In this document: positions 43,574 through 52,847 of the stretch, piece by piece
Numbering within the stretch: position 1 is the first letter of the stretch
Layout of the letters: every line of letters starts with the position of its first letter
NCBI GenBank assembly: GCA_959606905.1
Contig: CAUHML010000008.1
Coordinates: forward strand, 30,663 to 94,662
Source of the DNA: an uncultured Bacteroides sp.
GTDB taxonomy: Bacteria > Bacteroidota > Bacteroidia > Bacteroidales > Bacteroidaceae
Reading direction: 5' to 3'
DNA length: 64,000 bases
The notes under the pieces: model-generated
What the model was told of the DNA's origin: nothing
The model's input: the letters and a program-made list of their open reading frames with translations, nothing else
The model's database searches: none
Translations under genes and position numbers: made by a program

Positions 43574-44341
43574 TTATTTATTCTTTTTTAGTTCTTCCAA
43601 CAAAACAACCGGCTCATTGGTCGTAATGAAATCTACTTTCTGTTCAATTAACCACTTCATTTCTTCGGCTTCGTCCACTGTCCACACATTGACTTTCAGA
43701 CCAAGGTCATGAGCTTCTTTAATCCATTCGGGATGTTTTTTAATCACTCCCATGTGATAGTCAAGACCCGTAGCCCCGAGTTCTTTTAATTCTTTCGGAG
43801 ATAATTCACCGTTCAGATAGAATACCGGAGTGCCGGCAGGTGCCAGGCGGATAAACTCTTTCATGGCATGCAATGAGAAAGTGATATATTCCATGCGGCT
43901 CTCTAATCCCATTTTTTTCACCGTAGCCAGAATTTCCTGAACGGCTTTGGTCTCGCGCTTTTTGCTGTTAAGTGCTTTCAGTTCAAGTATCAGTTTAGTA
44001 TTATGTTCTTTTCCGACTTTTAAGTACTGCTCCAGACTTGGGAGGTTTTCTCCATTTGATAATTTCAACCCAGTGAGCGCGTCTCCTTTAGAATACTCCA
44101 TAGGTCTCATTTTGTACACAGGATCATGATTGACTACTAACTTGCTGTCTTTAGTAAGCCAAACATCAAATTCTGAACCATAACAACCGATAGAGTCTGC
44201 TTTTAGAAGTGATGTAATACTGTTTTGTGATGATCCCGGGGTTTTCCAGAAACCGCGGTGAGCAATTGCTTTTGTCTGCGCCTGCATACAACATGCAGCC
44301 ATTAAAAGGGCGGAACCTATCATCATTTTTTTTAAATTCAT
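43574..44341 (-). CDS. Secreted glycerophosphodiester phosphodiesterase
   Basis: The 255-residue enzyme hydrolyses glycerophosphodiesters from phospholipids to glycerol 3-phosphate and an alcohol. The catalytic and metal residues are visible: His28-Arg29 (AIAHRGFW), Glu57 and Asp59 (SEFDVWLT), His72-Asp73 (VVNHDPV). A signal peptide occupies about 1-22, with Cys17-Cys18 near the cleavage point, so periplasmic location or lipid attachment is possible. No transporter for glycerol phosphate is next to it. Confidence 0.88.
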   Translation of the reverse strand: MNLKKMMIGSALLMAACCMQAQTKAIAHRGFWKTPGSSQNSITSLLKADSIGCYGSEFDVWLTKDSKLVVNHDPVYKMRPMEYSKGDALTGLKLSNGENLPSLEQYLKVGKEHNTKLILELKALNSKKRETKAVQEILATVKKMGLESRMEYITFSLHAMKEFIRLAPAGTPVFYLNGELSPKELKELGATGLDYHMGVIKKHPEWIKEAHDLGLKVNVWTVDEAEEMKWLIEQKVDFITTNEPVVLLEELKKNK

Positions 44342-44400
44342 TCGTTTTATCTTTTAAAGGGTTTATATAGGTTTAATTGGGTTTGGCTTCAAAATTATAA

Positions 44401-44442
44401 AAAAGAAAACGCAAATTAGTCAATTATATGCTAATCTGCGTT
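44401..44442 (-). terminator. Terminator of the gltB-gltD-asnB operon
   Basis: AACGCAAATTAG (44408-44419) pairs with CTAATCTGCGTT (44431-44442) with one mismatch, followed on the minus strand by TTTTCTTTT. Confidence 0.65.
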
Positions 44443-44519
44443 AATCCTTGGGATTTAGAATCGAAATACTACAAAAAAGTAACAGAAATAACCGATTCTG
44501 TGATTCTTTCTGTCGTCAG

Positions 44520-46187
44520 TTAAGTATAGGCTTCTTCATGTATTCCTTTTACTGCGCGTCCGCTCGGTTCATTCAGGTTCTTGAAGGCGATATCCCATGC
44601 CAGCGCTTCTGCTGTAGAGCAGGCTACGCTGGGAACACTGGGTACACTGCGTGCTGCACTTTCGCTGGGGAAATGTTCTTCAAAGATACTGCGGTAATAA
44701 TATTCTTCTTTATTTTGCGGGGTATTGATAGGGAAGCGCCTGGCCGCGTTTTCCATTTGTTCATCACTTACGGCAGCAGTGGTTATTTCTTTTAACGTAT
44801 CAATCCAGGAATACCCTACACCGTCACTGAACTGCTCTTTCTGTCTCCATGCCACGCTTTCCGGTAGCATATCGGCAAAGGCTTCGCGTACGATTCTCTT
44901 TTCAATGTTTTTTCCGGGACACATTTTGGCTTTCGGATTCAACGTCATTGCGACATCAAGAAACTCTTTGTCTAAGAATGGTACACGTCCCTCTACGCCC
45001 CAAGCTGACAAACTTTTATTAGCACGAAGACAGTCATACATGTGTAATTTAGAAAGTTTACGTACTGTTTCTTCATGAAATGCTTGTGGGGTGGGAGCCT
45101 TATGGAAATAAAGGTATCCTCCGAAAACTTCGTCGGCACCTTCTCCGCTCAGCACCATTTTGATTCCCATGGATTTAATGACACGTGCCAATAGATACAT
45201 AGGAGTGGAAGCCCGTACGGTAGTTACATCATACGTTTCGATAAAATAGATAACATCACGGATCGCATCTAGTCCTTCCTGCACGGTGTAGTTTATTTCG
45301 TGGTGTACGGTACCGATATATTCGGCAACCTCACGTGCTTTTATCAAATCGGGTGCACCTTTCAGACCGATAGCAAAGGAGTGAAGTTGAGGCCACCATG
45401 CATCGCTTGCTCCGTCTGTTTCTATACGTTTGGCCGCATATTTCTTGGCAATGGCGGAGATAACAGAACTATCCAAGCCACCGGAAAGAAGTACTCCGTA
45501 AGGCACATCACTCATTAATTGGCGATGAACGGCATCTTCTAATGCTTCTTTCACATCGCCGGCTTTCGCATCGTTGTCTTTTACAGTTTCATATTCCGTC
45601 CAGTCGCGTGCGTACCAACGTTTCATTTGCCCTTCCTTGCTGTAATAGTAATGTCCCGGAAGGAATAATTCATACTCATCGCAAAATCCTTCAAGAGCTT
45701 TCAGCTCGCTGCCGAAATATATTTTCCCGTCTTTGTCCCTGCCTATATATAAAGGTATGACGCCAATTGGGTCACGGGCAATCAGAAATTCATCTTTTTC
45801 TTCATCGTAGAGAACGAATGCAAAGATTCCGCTGATATCTTCCAAAAAGTGAATGCCTTTGTCTTTGTAAAGGGCAAGAATAACTTCACAATCACTTCCC
45901 GTCTGAAAATCATATTTTCCGGCATATCGGGTACGGATTTCCCGGTGGTTATAGATTTCACCGTTTACGGCAAGTACTTGTTTCCGGTCGGGAGAGTACA
46001 AAGGCTGCCCTCCACTTTGCGGGTCGACAATTGAAAGGCGTTCGTGTGCCAAAATCGCACTTCCACCTACATAGATACCACTCCAGTCCGGTCCGCGGTG
46101 ACGGATTTTCTGAGCCATTTTCAATGCTTTATCTCTTAGCTCCTTGGTTTGAGCTTTTATATTGAGTATACCTGCTATTCCACACAT
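44520..46187 (-). CDS. asnB: Asparagine synthetase B (glutamine-hydrolysing)
   Basis: The 555-residue cytoplasmic enzyme makes asparagine from aspartate, ATP and glutamine. The glutaminase domain starts with the nucleophile Cys2 (MCGIAGIL). The synthetase half has the PP-loop LLSGGLDSSVISA near residue 230 and LSGEGADEVFGGY near 345. Length matches the E. coli enzyme. It begins 4 bp after gltD, so glutamate synthase and asparagine synthetase are made together. Confidence 0.96.
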   Translation of the reverse strand: MCGIAGILNIKAQTKELRDKALKMAQKIRHRGPDWSGIYVGGSAILAHERLSIVDPQSGGQPLYSPDRKQVLAVNGEIYNHREIRTRYAGKYDFQTGSDCEVILALYKDKGIHFLEDISGIFAFVLYDEEKDEFLIARDPIGVIPLYIGRDKDGKIYFGSELKALEGFCDEYELFLPGHYYYSKEGQMKRWYARDWTEYETVKDNDAKAGDVKEALEDAVHRQLMSDVPYGVLLSGGLDSSVISAIAKKYAAKRIETDGASDAWWPQLHSFAIGLKGAPDLIKAREVAEYIGTVHHEINYTVQEGLDAIRDVIYFIETYDVTTVRASTPMYLLARVIKSMGIKMVLSGEGADEVFGGYLYFHKAPTPQAFHEETVRKLSKLHMYDCLRANKSLSAWGVEGRVPFLDKEFLDVAMTLNPKAKMCPGKNIEKRIVREAFADMLPESVAWRQKEQFSDGVGYSWIDTLKEITTAAVSDEQMENAARRFPINTPQNKEEYYYRSIFEEHFPSESAARSVPSVPSVACSTAEALAWDIAFKNLNEPSGRAVKGIHEEAYT

Positions 46188-46191
46188 AACT

Positions 46192-47538
46192 TTAATTTTT
46201 AGTTGTTAAATAAGTATCTATTTCCGCAGCCGTCTTTCGTCCTCCTGCCATGGCGCGTACCACCAGACTGGCTCCGGTAGCAGCATCTCCGGCAAGAAAT
46301 ACATTATCGGCAAAATTCGGTTGTTCCGGTTTTAAGAATCCCATGGCCAGCAATACCATATCTGCCTCGATCACCTCTTTTTTCCCGGTAGGTTTCAGTG
46401 TCGGACGTCCTCCGTCTGTTGCCGGAATCCATTCTACTTCTTCCACTTCCACACCTGTTACGTTCCCATTTTTTCCTAGGAATTGATTGGAAGTGAGGCA
46501 CCAGCGGCGTATGCAACCTTCTTCATGGCTGGAAGTAGTCTTGAGGACTACCGGCCACTGCGGCCAGGGGGTAGACGGGTTATGTCCCACGGGTGGCTGG
46601 GGCATGATCTCAATCTGCGTTACGCTGGTTGCTCCTTGGCGCACACTAGTTCCGATGCAATCCGACCCCGTATCTCCACCACCAATGACAAGTACCTTTT
46701 TGCCCTTGGCATTCACTAATTTATCTTTGGAGAAAGTTTGTCCTTCCAGAATCCTATTCTGTTGGGCCAGCATTTCAAGTGCAAAGTAAATACCTTTCAA
46801 ATCCCGTCCCGGAATACTTAAATCGCGTGCTGCCGGTGTTCCCGTACAGATGCAGTAAGCGTCGAATCCCTCCGGTAAATGATTGACGTCAATTTCTACT
46901 CCCATTTCAAACTTGATTCCTTCCGCAGTTAAGATATTCATGCGCCGGTCAATCACATTCTTATCCAGTTTAAAATTGGGAATACCGAAACGTAGCAATC
47001 CGCCGGGAGCTTCGTTCTTATCAAATAAGGTTACTGAATATCCTTTTAGATTGAGTTGATTGGCCACGACCAGTCCGGCAGGACCGGCACCAATAACCGC
47101 TACTTTCTTTCCGTTTCTTTCCGGGGTCTGTATTTGTATATATCCTTCACGAAAAGCTGCTTCAACGATAGCCGCTTCGTTTTCGCGAATCGTCACAGGT
47201 TGGTCACATGAAAGTTTTAGTACACAAGACTTCTCACAAAGGGCTGGACAAATACGCCCCGTAAATTCAGGAAAGTCACAGGTGGACGATAGGATTTCGT
47301 ATGCCTCTCTCCATTTCCCTTTGAATAAAGCGTCCTGCCATTCCGGTTGTTTATTCCCTATCGGGCATGCCCAGTGGCAGAAGGGTACGCCACAGTCCAT
47401 ACAGCGAGAAGCCTGTAACTTGCGGCTGTTTGTATTCAATGTTTGTTCTACCTGGCTGTAATCAGTGATTCGTTCGTTCACAGGGCGGTATCCCGCTTCC
47501 TGTCGAGGTATATTTAAAAAAGCTCTAGGATCTCCCAT
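46192..47538 (-). CDS. gltD: Glutamate synthase small subunit
   Basis: The 448-residue FAD protein feeds electrons from NAD(P)H to GltB. The N-terminal cluster ligands are in CMDCGVPFCHWACPIGN and CPALCEKSC, for two 4Fe-4S clusters. The FAD loop is VAVIGAGPAGLVVANQL (near 145), and the NAD(P) loop is VLVIGGGDTGSDC (near 285). It lies 69 bp after gltB and 4 bp before asnB. Confidence 0.95.
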   Translation of the reverse strand: MGDPRAFLNIPRQEAGYRPVNERITDYSQVEQTLNTNSRKLQASRCMDCGVPFCHWACPIGNKQPEWQDALFKGKWREAYEILSSTCDFPEFTGRICPALCEKSCVLKLSCDQPVTIRENEAAIVEAAFREGYIQIQTPERNGKKVAVIGAGPAGLVVANQLNLKGYSVTLFDKNEAPGGLLRFGIPNFKLDKNVIDRRMNILTAEGIKFEMGVEIDVNHLPEGFDAYCICTGTPAARDLSIPGRDLKGIYFALEMLAQQNRILEGQTFSKDKLVNAKGKKVLVIGGGDTGSDCIGTSVRQGATSVTQIEIMPQPPVGHNPSTPWPQWPVVLKTTSSHEEGCIRRWCLTSNQFLGKNGNVTGVEVEEVEWIPATDGGRPTLKPTGKKEVIEADMVLLAMGFLKPEQPNFADNVFLAGDAATGASLVVRAMAGGRKTAAEIDTYLTTKN

Positions 47539-47607
47539 TTTCTTTAAGTTTTAAGTTTAATTTTAGTCCCGCATGGAAACCTGGCTCCGGCATCTGCCGG
47601 TTGTCGG

Positions 47608-50600
47608 TTAATAGTCTCTTTGCATATCTGCAATCTTTTGTTGTAACTTTCTCATTTGCTCTTCCTGTAGCACTTTTTTGTACTCGATAGGCACTACCTG
47701 GATAAATTGATCGACATAATGATTCCAGTCATCAAGCATGGTACGTGCCAGTTTCGAACCTGTATATAAGTAATGTTGACGAATCAGTTCGTGTAATTCT
47801 TTTCGGTAACTGGCTTCTTCAATCAGTGAAAGTTCTACCATTTCCATATTGCAGAAATAGTCAAAGTTTTCTTCCTTATTCCATACATACGCTACCCCAC
47901 CACTCATACCGGCAGCGAAGTTGCGTCCTGTCTGTCCGAGAACCACCACACGTCCTCCAGTCATATATTCGCAACAATGATCGCCTACACCTTCTACTAC
48001 GGCTACTGCACCGGAATTACGTACAGCAAAACGTTCACCTACACGTCCGTTGATATACACTTCACCACTTGTAGCTCCATAAAGTAACGTATTGCCTGCA
48101 ATCGTATTCTTTTCAGCTTCGAAGTTGCTACGGATAGGAGGGAGTACGGCAATACGACCACCGCTTAACCCTTTTCCCAGATAATCGTTAGCCTCGCCTT
48201 CCAGTTTGAAATTAACTCCCGGTACTAAGAATGCACCGAATGACTGACCTGCCGAGCCTTTGAATTTCACGTTCAACGTATGTTCCGGTAATCCTCTTTC
48301 TCCATACTTCTTGGCGATGACGCCGGAAAGCATAGCGCCGATAGCACGGTCGGTATTAGCTATCGTATATTCCAGAGAAATCTCTTTCTCATGTTCAATA
48401 GCCGCCTGAGCTGCATCAATAATCGTCACATCCTTTACAGTAGAAATAGCATGGTCCTGGTCAATGACGTGGCGGATAGCTGCACTATTGTCAATGCGTG
48501 TCAGTAATCTTGTGAAATCAATTAATGCGTGCTTCGGATTCGGGTCGTCCGTCCCCGATTTACGTTCAATCAAATCAGTCCGTCCGATGATGTCGTCCAT
48601 TTTTGTGAATCCCATTTCAGCCAGATATTCCCGGACTTCCTGTGCCAGGAAAGTGAAGAAATTTACTAGGTATTCGCTACGGCCATGGAAGCGTTTGCGC
48701 AGTTCCTCATTCTGGGTGGCAACTCCAACCGGACAAGTATTTTGATGACATTTCCGCATCATCACGCAACCTAGTACGATGAGGGCGGAAGTGGCAAAAC
48801 CGTATTCTTCGGCTCCCATTAATGCCATTAGGATAATATCTCGTCCGGTTTTTAACTGGCCGTCGGCTTGCAGTACTACCTGTCCGCGAAGTCCGTTCAA
48901 GACTAATGTCTGCTGTGTTTCGCTTAATCCCAGTTCGGGAGAGATACCTGCATAACGGATAGAAGAAGCGGGCGAAGCCCCTGTACCGCCTTCCGCTCCG
49001 GAGATCACAATCAAGTCCGCTTTCGCTTTTGCCACACCGGCAGCAATTGTTCCAACGCCACTTTCCGCTACCAGTTTCACGCTGATTTTTGCTTGTGGAT
49101 TTATGTTCTTCAAATCAAAAATCAGTTGAGCCAAATCTTCGATAGAATAAATGTCGTGGTGGGGAGGAGGAGAAATCAGCGAAATTCCCGGAATAGAGTG
49201 ACGTGTTTTGGCAATCACATCGTTCACTTTGAATCCGGGAAGTTGTCCGCCCTCGCCCGGTTTGGCTCCTTGGGCAATTTTAATCTGTATTTCATCTGCA
49301 TTTACCAAATATTCTGTCGTCACGCCAAACCGGCCGGAAGCTACTTGTTTAATAGCACTTCGCATGGAATTTCCATCAGGTAACGGCTGGAAACGGGCAG
49401 CATCTTCACCCCCTTCACCCGTATTGCTGCGTCCGTGGATCCTATTCATGGCAATAGCTATTGCTTCATGTGCTTCCTTGCTGATAGAGCCGAAAGACAT
49501 GGCACCCGTAACGAAGCGGCGTAAGATGCTTTCCACCGGTTCTACCTGTTCGATAGAAATCGGATTACGACGGAACTTTAAGAAATCGCGCAGGAAAATA
49601 GGTTTTTCCTTTTCATCTACCAAGTGAGTGTATTCCTTAAATTTCTTGTAACTACCCAAACGGGTGGCCAACTGTAATGTACTGATTGTTTCAGGATTCC
49701 AGGCATGTTTTTCTCCGTCTTTACGGAAAGAATACAAACCTTTATTCGGTAATAATCCGCCTGCCTCTGCTGCAAATCCTTCATTATGGAAAGCAATGGC
49801 GTCTCTAGCTACCTCCTCCAATCGGATACCTCCAATCGGTGAACCTAGTCCTCCGAAATATGCTTTGCTCAGTTCTTCACTCAAACCGATAGCTTCAAAG
49901 ATTTTTGCTCCCCGGTAAGAACGGATCGTAGAGATACCCATTTTACTCATAATCTTGAAAAGTCCCTTGCAGATTGACTTGATGTAGTTTTTCTCTGCCG
50001 TGGCATAATCTAGTTGGATATCTTTGTTTTTTACCAACTTATCAAGAATAGCAAAAGCCATGTATGGATTTAGGGCGCTTGCTCCGAATCCCAGCAATAA
50101 TGCAGCGTGCATCACTTCACGTATTTCACCGCTTTCCACAACCAGCGCTGTCTGTACGCGTTTCCCTACAGAAATTAAATGATGATGAACGGCACTCACT
50201 GCCAGAAGTGAAGGAATCACTGCATGAGTGGCATCTACATTCCGGTCTGTCAGGACGATATAGTTTACTCCTTCTGTTACGGAGGCCTCCGCCTGTTTGC
50301 AAAGTTCGGTCAGTGCTTCCTGTAATCCGGCTTTCCCTTTGGCTACTTCAAACAACATCGGCAGTTTGACAGTCTTAAAACCTTTATAGCGGATATTGCA
50401 AAGGATATCCAGCTGTGTATTGCTTAGGATCGGGTGATTCAGACGTACCATTTTACAATGGCTTTCACTAGGTGTCAGAATATTCATACCGACTGCTCCG
50501 ATATATTCCGTCAATGACATCACCAATTCCTCGCGTAGCGGGTCAATTGGCGGATTTGTCACTTGGGCAAATTGCTGGCGGAAATAATTGTAAAGCAACT

Positions 50601-52155
50601 GCGGCTTGTCCGAGAGTACAGCCAGCGGAGTGTCGTTACCCATTGAATGAATCGGTTCGGCTCCGGTACTTGCCATGGGTATAATCAGTTTCTCGATATC
50701 CTCCTTTGAGTAACCGAAAGTACGGAGCATCCGGTCGTAATTCTCTACATGATGAGGCATTTTGCGTCCGCTTTTCAATTCATCCAGTTCGATACGGTTT
50801 GTAGACAACCAGATACGGTACGGTTTTGCTTCCGCCAGTTGTTTCTTCAGCTCACCGTCATAAAATATTTCGCCTTTTTCCGTATCAACCAGTAGAATTT
50901 TACCCGGTTGCAGCCGTCCTTTCTCTTTGATATCTCCCGGTTCGAAATCCATTACACCGACTTCTGAGGCAACCACCATCATATCATTTTTGGTAATCAG
51001 GTAACGGGCGGGGCGCAGACCGTTACGGTCGAGCATACCACCGGCAAAGCGTCCGTCGCTGAATAACAAGGCAGCCGGTCCGTCCCAAGGTTCCATTAGT
51101 ATGGAATGATATTCATAAAAGGACTTCAAATCTTCACTGATAGGGTTCTTCTCATTGAAAGACTCCGGCACAAGCATTGCCATTGCGTGGGGCAGGCTCA
51201 ATCCCGACATTACCAAAAACTCCAGCACGTTGTCCAATGAGGCGCTATCACTCATGCCCGGCTGTATAATCGGACGGATCTCTTTGATATCCCCGAGAGT
51301 GGGAGAGGAGAGTACACTTTCGCGAGCTTCCATCCACCCGCGGTTGCCGCGAATCGTATTGATTTCACCATTGTGTGCCAGAAGGCGGAAAGGTTGTGCC
51401 AATCCCCATGTCGGGAAAGTGTTAGTACTGAAACGGGAATGCACCAAAGCCAACCCGCTGGTGAAGTAATTGTTCGTCAGGTCGGGATAATAGTTCCGTA
51501 GCTGCAATGACGAAAGCATACCTTTATATATAATACTTTTTGTAGAGAGCGAAACGATGTAAAAATCCTCTTTCGCCGGAATGGCTGACATTCTGACTTT
51601 ATTTTCTATTCTTTTACGGATCAGATACAGTTTACGATCGGCAGTTTCTGTCTCAGTAAATCCCGTGATAAATACCTGTTTGATATCCGGTTCGTTAGCC
51701 AAAGCCGCTTCTCCCAGAATTTCCGGGCAAGTAGGTACATTACGCAGATGCATCAGCGTAAGTCCTTCTTTTTCGATTTCCTCAATAATGATACTCAAAA
51801 TAGTTGCCTGGTCTTTCTCTTTTTTCGGTAAAAAAAGCAGACCGGTGCCATAACGTCCCTTTTCCGGAACGGGAATACCCTGCAATAAAATAAACTCATG
51901 CGGAATTTGTAACATAATGCCTGCACCGTCCCCGGTTTTGTTGTCTGCACCTTCGGCACCGCGGTGGCGCATATTCTCTAATACTTTTAAAGCCGACTCA
52001 ACAATGTCGTGTGACTTTTCTCCGTGAATGTTTACCAGCATACCAACACCGCAGGCATCATGTTCGTATGCCGCATCGTACAGGCCCGGCTGTTTGGGAT
52101 GTCGTTGGTAAGGGAATCCTTTTGCTTCGTTGTTAAAAAGTTCTTGTTTCTTCAT
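47608..52155 (-). CDS. gltB: Glutamate synthase large subunit
   Basis: The 1515-residue enzyme makes two glutamates from glutamine and 2-oxoglutarate. The amidotransferase nucleophile is Cys35 (EHDACGVGML), preceded by a 34-residue stretch that is normally removed. The central and FMN domains follow (EGGTGASPASSIRYAGISPELGL region near 1050), with the 3Fe-4S ligands in CVMMRKCHQNTCPVG and the C-terminal beta-helix (GNTLLYGATSGEVY). The promoter box TAATTTTG lies at 52209-52216. Confidence 0.97.
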   Translation of the reverse strand: MKKQELFNNEAKGFPYQRHPKQPGLYDAAYEHDACGVGMLVNIHGEKSHDIVESALKVLENMRHRGAEGADNKTGDGAGIMLQIPHEFILLQGIPVPEKGRYGTGLLFLPKKEKDQATILSIIIEEIEKEGLTLMHLRNVPTCPEILGEAALANEPDIKQVFITGFTETETADRKLYLIRKRIENKVRMSAIPAKEDFYIVSLSTKSIIYKGMLSSLQLRNYYPDLTNNYFTSGLALVHSRFSTNTFPTWGLAQPFRLLAHNGEINTIRGNRGWMEARESVLSSPTLGDIKEIRPIIQPGMSDSASLDNVLEFLVMSGLSLPHAMAMLVPESFNEKNPISEDLKSFYEYHSILMEPWDGPAALLFSDGRFAGGMLDRNGLRPARYLITKNDMMVVASEVGVMDFEPGDIKEKGRLQPGKILLVDTEKGEIFYDGELKKQLAEAKPYRIWLSTNRIELDELKSGRKMPHHVENYDRMLRTFGYSKEDIEKLIIPMASTGAEPIHSMGNDTPLAVLSDKPQLLYNYFRQQFAQVTNPPIDPLREELVMSLTEYIGAVGMNILTPSESHCKMVRLNHPILSNTQLDILCNIRYKGFKTVKLPMLFEVAKGKAGLQEALTELCKQAEASVTEGVNYIVLTDRNVDATHAVIPSLLAVSAVHHHLISVGKRVQTALVVESGEIREVMHAALLLGFGASALNPYMAFAILDKLVKNKDIQLDYATAEKNYIKSICKGLFKIMSKMGISTIRSYRGAKIFEAIGLSEELSKAYFGGLGSPIGGIRLEEVARDAIAFHNEGFAAEAGGLLPNKGLYSFRKDGEKHAWNPETISTLQLATRLGSYKKFKEYTHLVDEKEKPIFLRDFLKFRRNPISIEQVEPVESILRRFVTGAMSFGSISKEAHEAIAIAMNRIHGRSNTGEGGEDAARFQPLPDGNSMRSAIKQVASGRFGVTTEYLVNADEIQIKIAQGAKPGEGGQLPGFKVNDVIAKTRHSIPGISLISPPPHHDIYSIEDLAQLIFDLKNINPQAKISVKLVAESGVGTIAAGVAKAKADLIVISGAEGGTGASPASSIRYAGISPELGLSETQQTLVLNGLRGQVVLQADGQLKTGRDIILMALMGAEEYGFATSALIVLGCVMMRKCHQNTCPVGVATQNEELRKRFHGRSEYLVNFFTFLAQEVREYLAEMGFTKMDDIIGRTDLIERKSGTDDPNPKHALIDFTRLLTRIDNSAAIRHVIDQDHAISTVKDVTIIDAAQAAIEHEKEISLEYTIANTDRAIGAMLSGVIAKKYGERGLPEHTLNVKFKGSAGQSFGAFLVPGVNFKLEGEANDYLGKGLSGGRIAVLPPIRSNFEAEKNTIAGNTLLYGATSGEVYINGRVGERFAVRNSGAVAVVEGVGDHCCEYMTGGRVVVLGQTGRNFAAGMSGGVAYVWNKEENFDYFCNMEMVELSLIEEASYRKELHELIRQHYLYTGSKLARTMLDDWNHYVDQFIQVVPIEYKKVLQEEQMRKLQQKIADMQRDY

Positions 52156-52208
52156 TCTTACTATCTTTATTGTATGATAATACCTGTTTTATGTATCAAA
52201 ATGTTTGG

Positions 52209-52216
52209 CAAAATTA
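52209..52216 (-). promoter_or_regulatory. -7 promoter element of the gltB operon
   Basis: The minus strand reads TAATTTTG, 53 bp before the gltB start codon. Between here and 52486 the sequence is AT-rich and no gene is seen. Confidence 0.45.
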
Positions 52217-52485
52217 AAAATTTAATTTCATGATGATACTAAATTCTATCATTTCTATGACACGAAATGAGAAGCCTATTCTATATTCTTTTAATTTGTA
52301 ATCAAAATCGTTGGAATTGCTTTTAAATTGTTAGTCTGTTGTCTATTATTTTAAGATGATTGTAATTCGTTTCTTTTTGAGCTAAAAATAATATATTATT
52401 TAACTTTTTGATGTGTTTGCAACTTTTTTGTGCGTTTCTGTCAAATAAATATCGGATTTATTATCTTTATGTTATTTGAAATGTG

Positions 52486-52493
52486 TATATTTG
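52486..52493 (+). promoter_or_regulatory. -7 promoter element upstream of the glmS remnant
   Basis: TATATTTG lies 22 bp before the ATG of the decayed glmS. As no other promoter is evident in the 38 bp between the remnant and the PurF-like gene, it probably now drives the purF-like/carAB operon. Confidence 0.55.
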
Positions 52494-52515
52494 CAACCAA
52501 AATAAAAACGCTATA

Positions 52516-52809
52516 ATGTGCGTGGAATGGTAGGCTATATTGGTACAAGAAAAGCCTTTCCCAGCCTAATAAAAGGGCTGAAGTATCATCGAAAACTATG
52601 TTGTTCTCAAAGGAAAACTTCGAGCCCAAGGAAATACAGTCATCAACAAAATCGCCGATTGTAGTATCGAATTTCCCGAAACAATCGAATGCCTCGATCT
52701 GTTGATTACTACGGTACCTCTTCAGTTGCCTGCTTACCATATTGCGGTTTGCAAGGGAATGGATGTAGGCCAGCCCAGGAATTTGGCTAAATCAGTAACA
52801 GTGGAGTAA
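52516..52809 (+). pseudogene. glmS remnant with frameshift and two large internal deletions
   Basis: ATG TGC, then a 2-bp insertion, then GMVGYIGTRKAFPSLIKGLK are the N-terminus of glucosamine-6-phosphate synthase (normally MCGIVGYIG). The frame then shifts to IIENYVVLKGKLRAQG, a segment usually around residue 105. It jumps again to INKIADCSIEFPETIECLD and LPAYHIAVCKGMDVGQPRNL, ending in AKSVTVE and TAA, the exact glmS C-terminus. The gene is cut from about 1840 bp to 294 bp. It cannot encode the enzyme. An essential glmS must be elsewhere, so this was likely a second copy. Confidence 0.88.
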
Positions 52810-52847
52810 AACTTGTAACTTATAACAGGTAATTTGGATTTGTATAA

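Noticed and set aside
52441..52740. 99-codon minus-strand frame upstream of the PurF-like gene
   Set aside because: It is the antisense shadow of the glmS remnant, whose plus-strand peptides match glmS at both ends.
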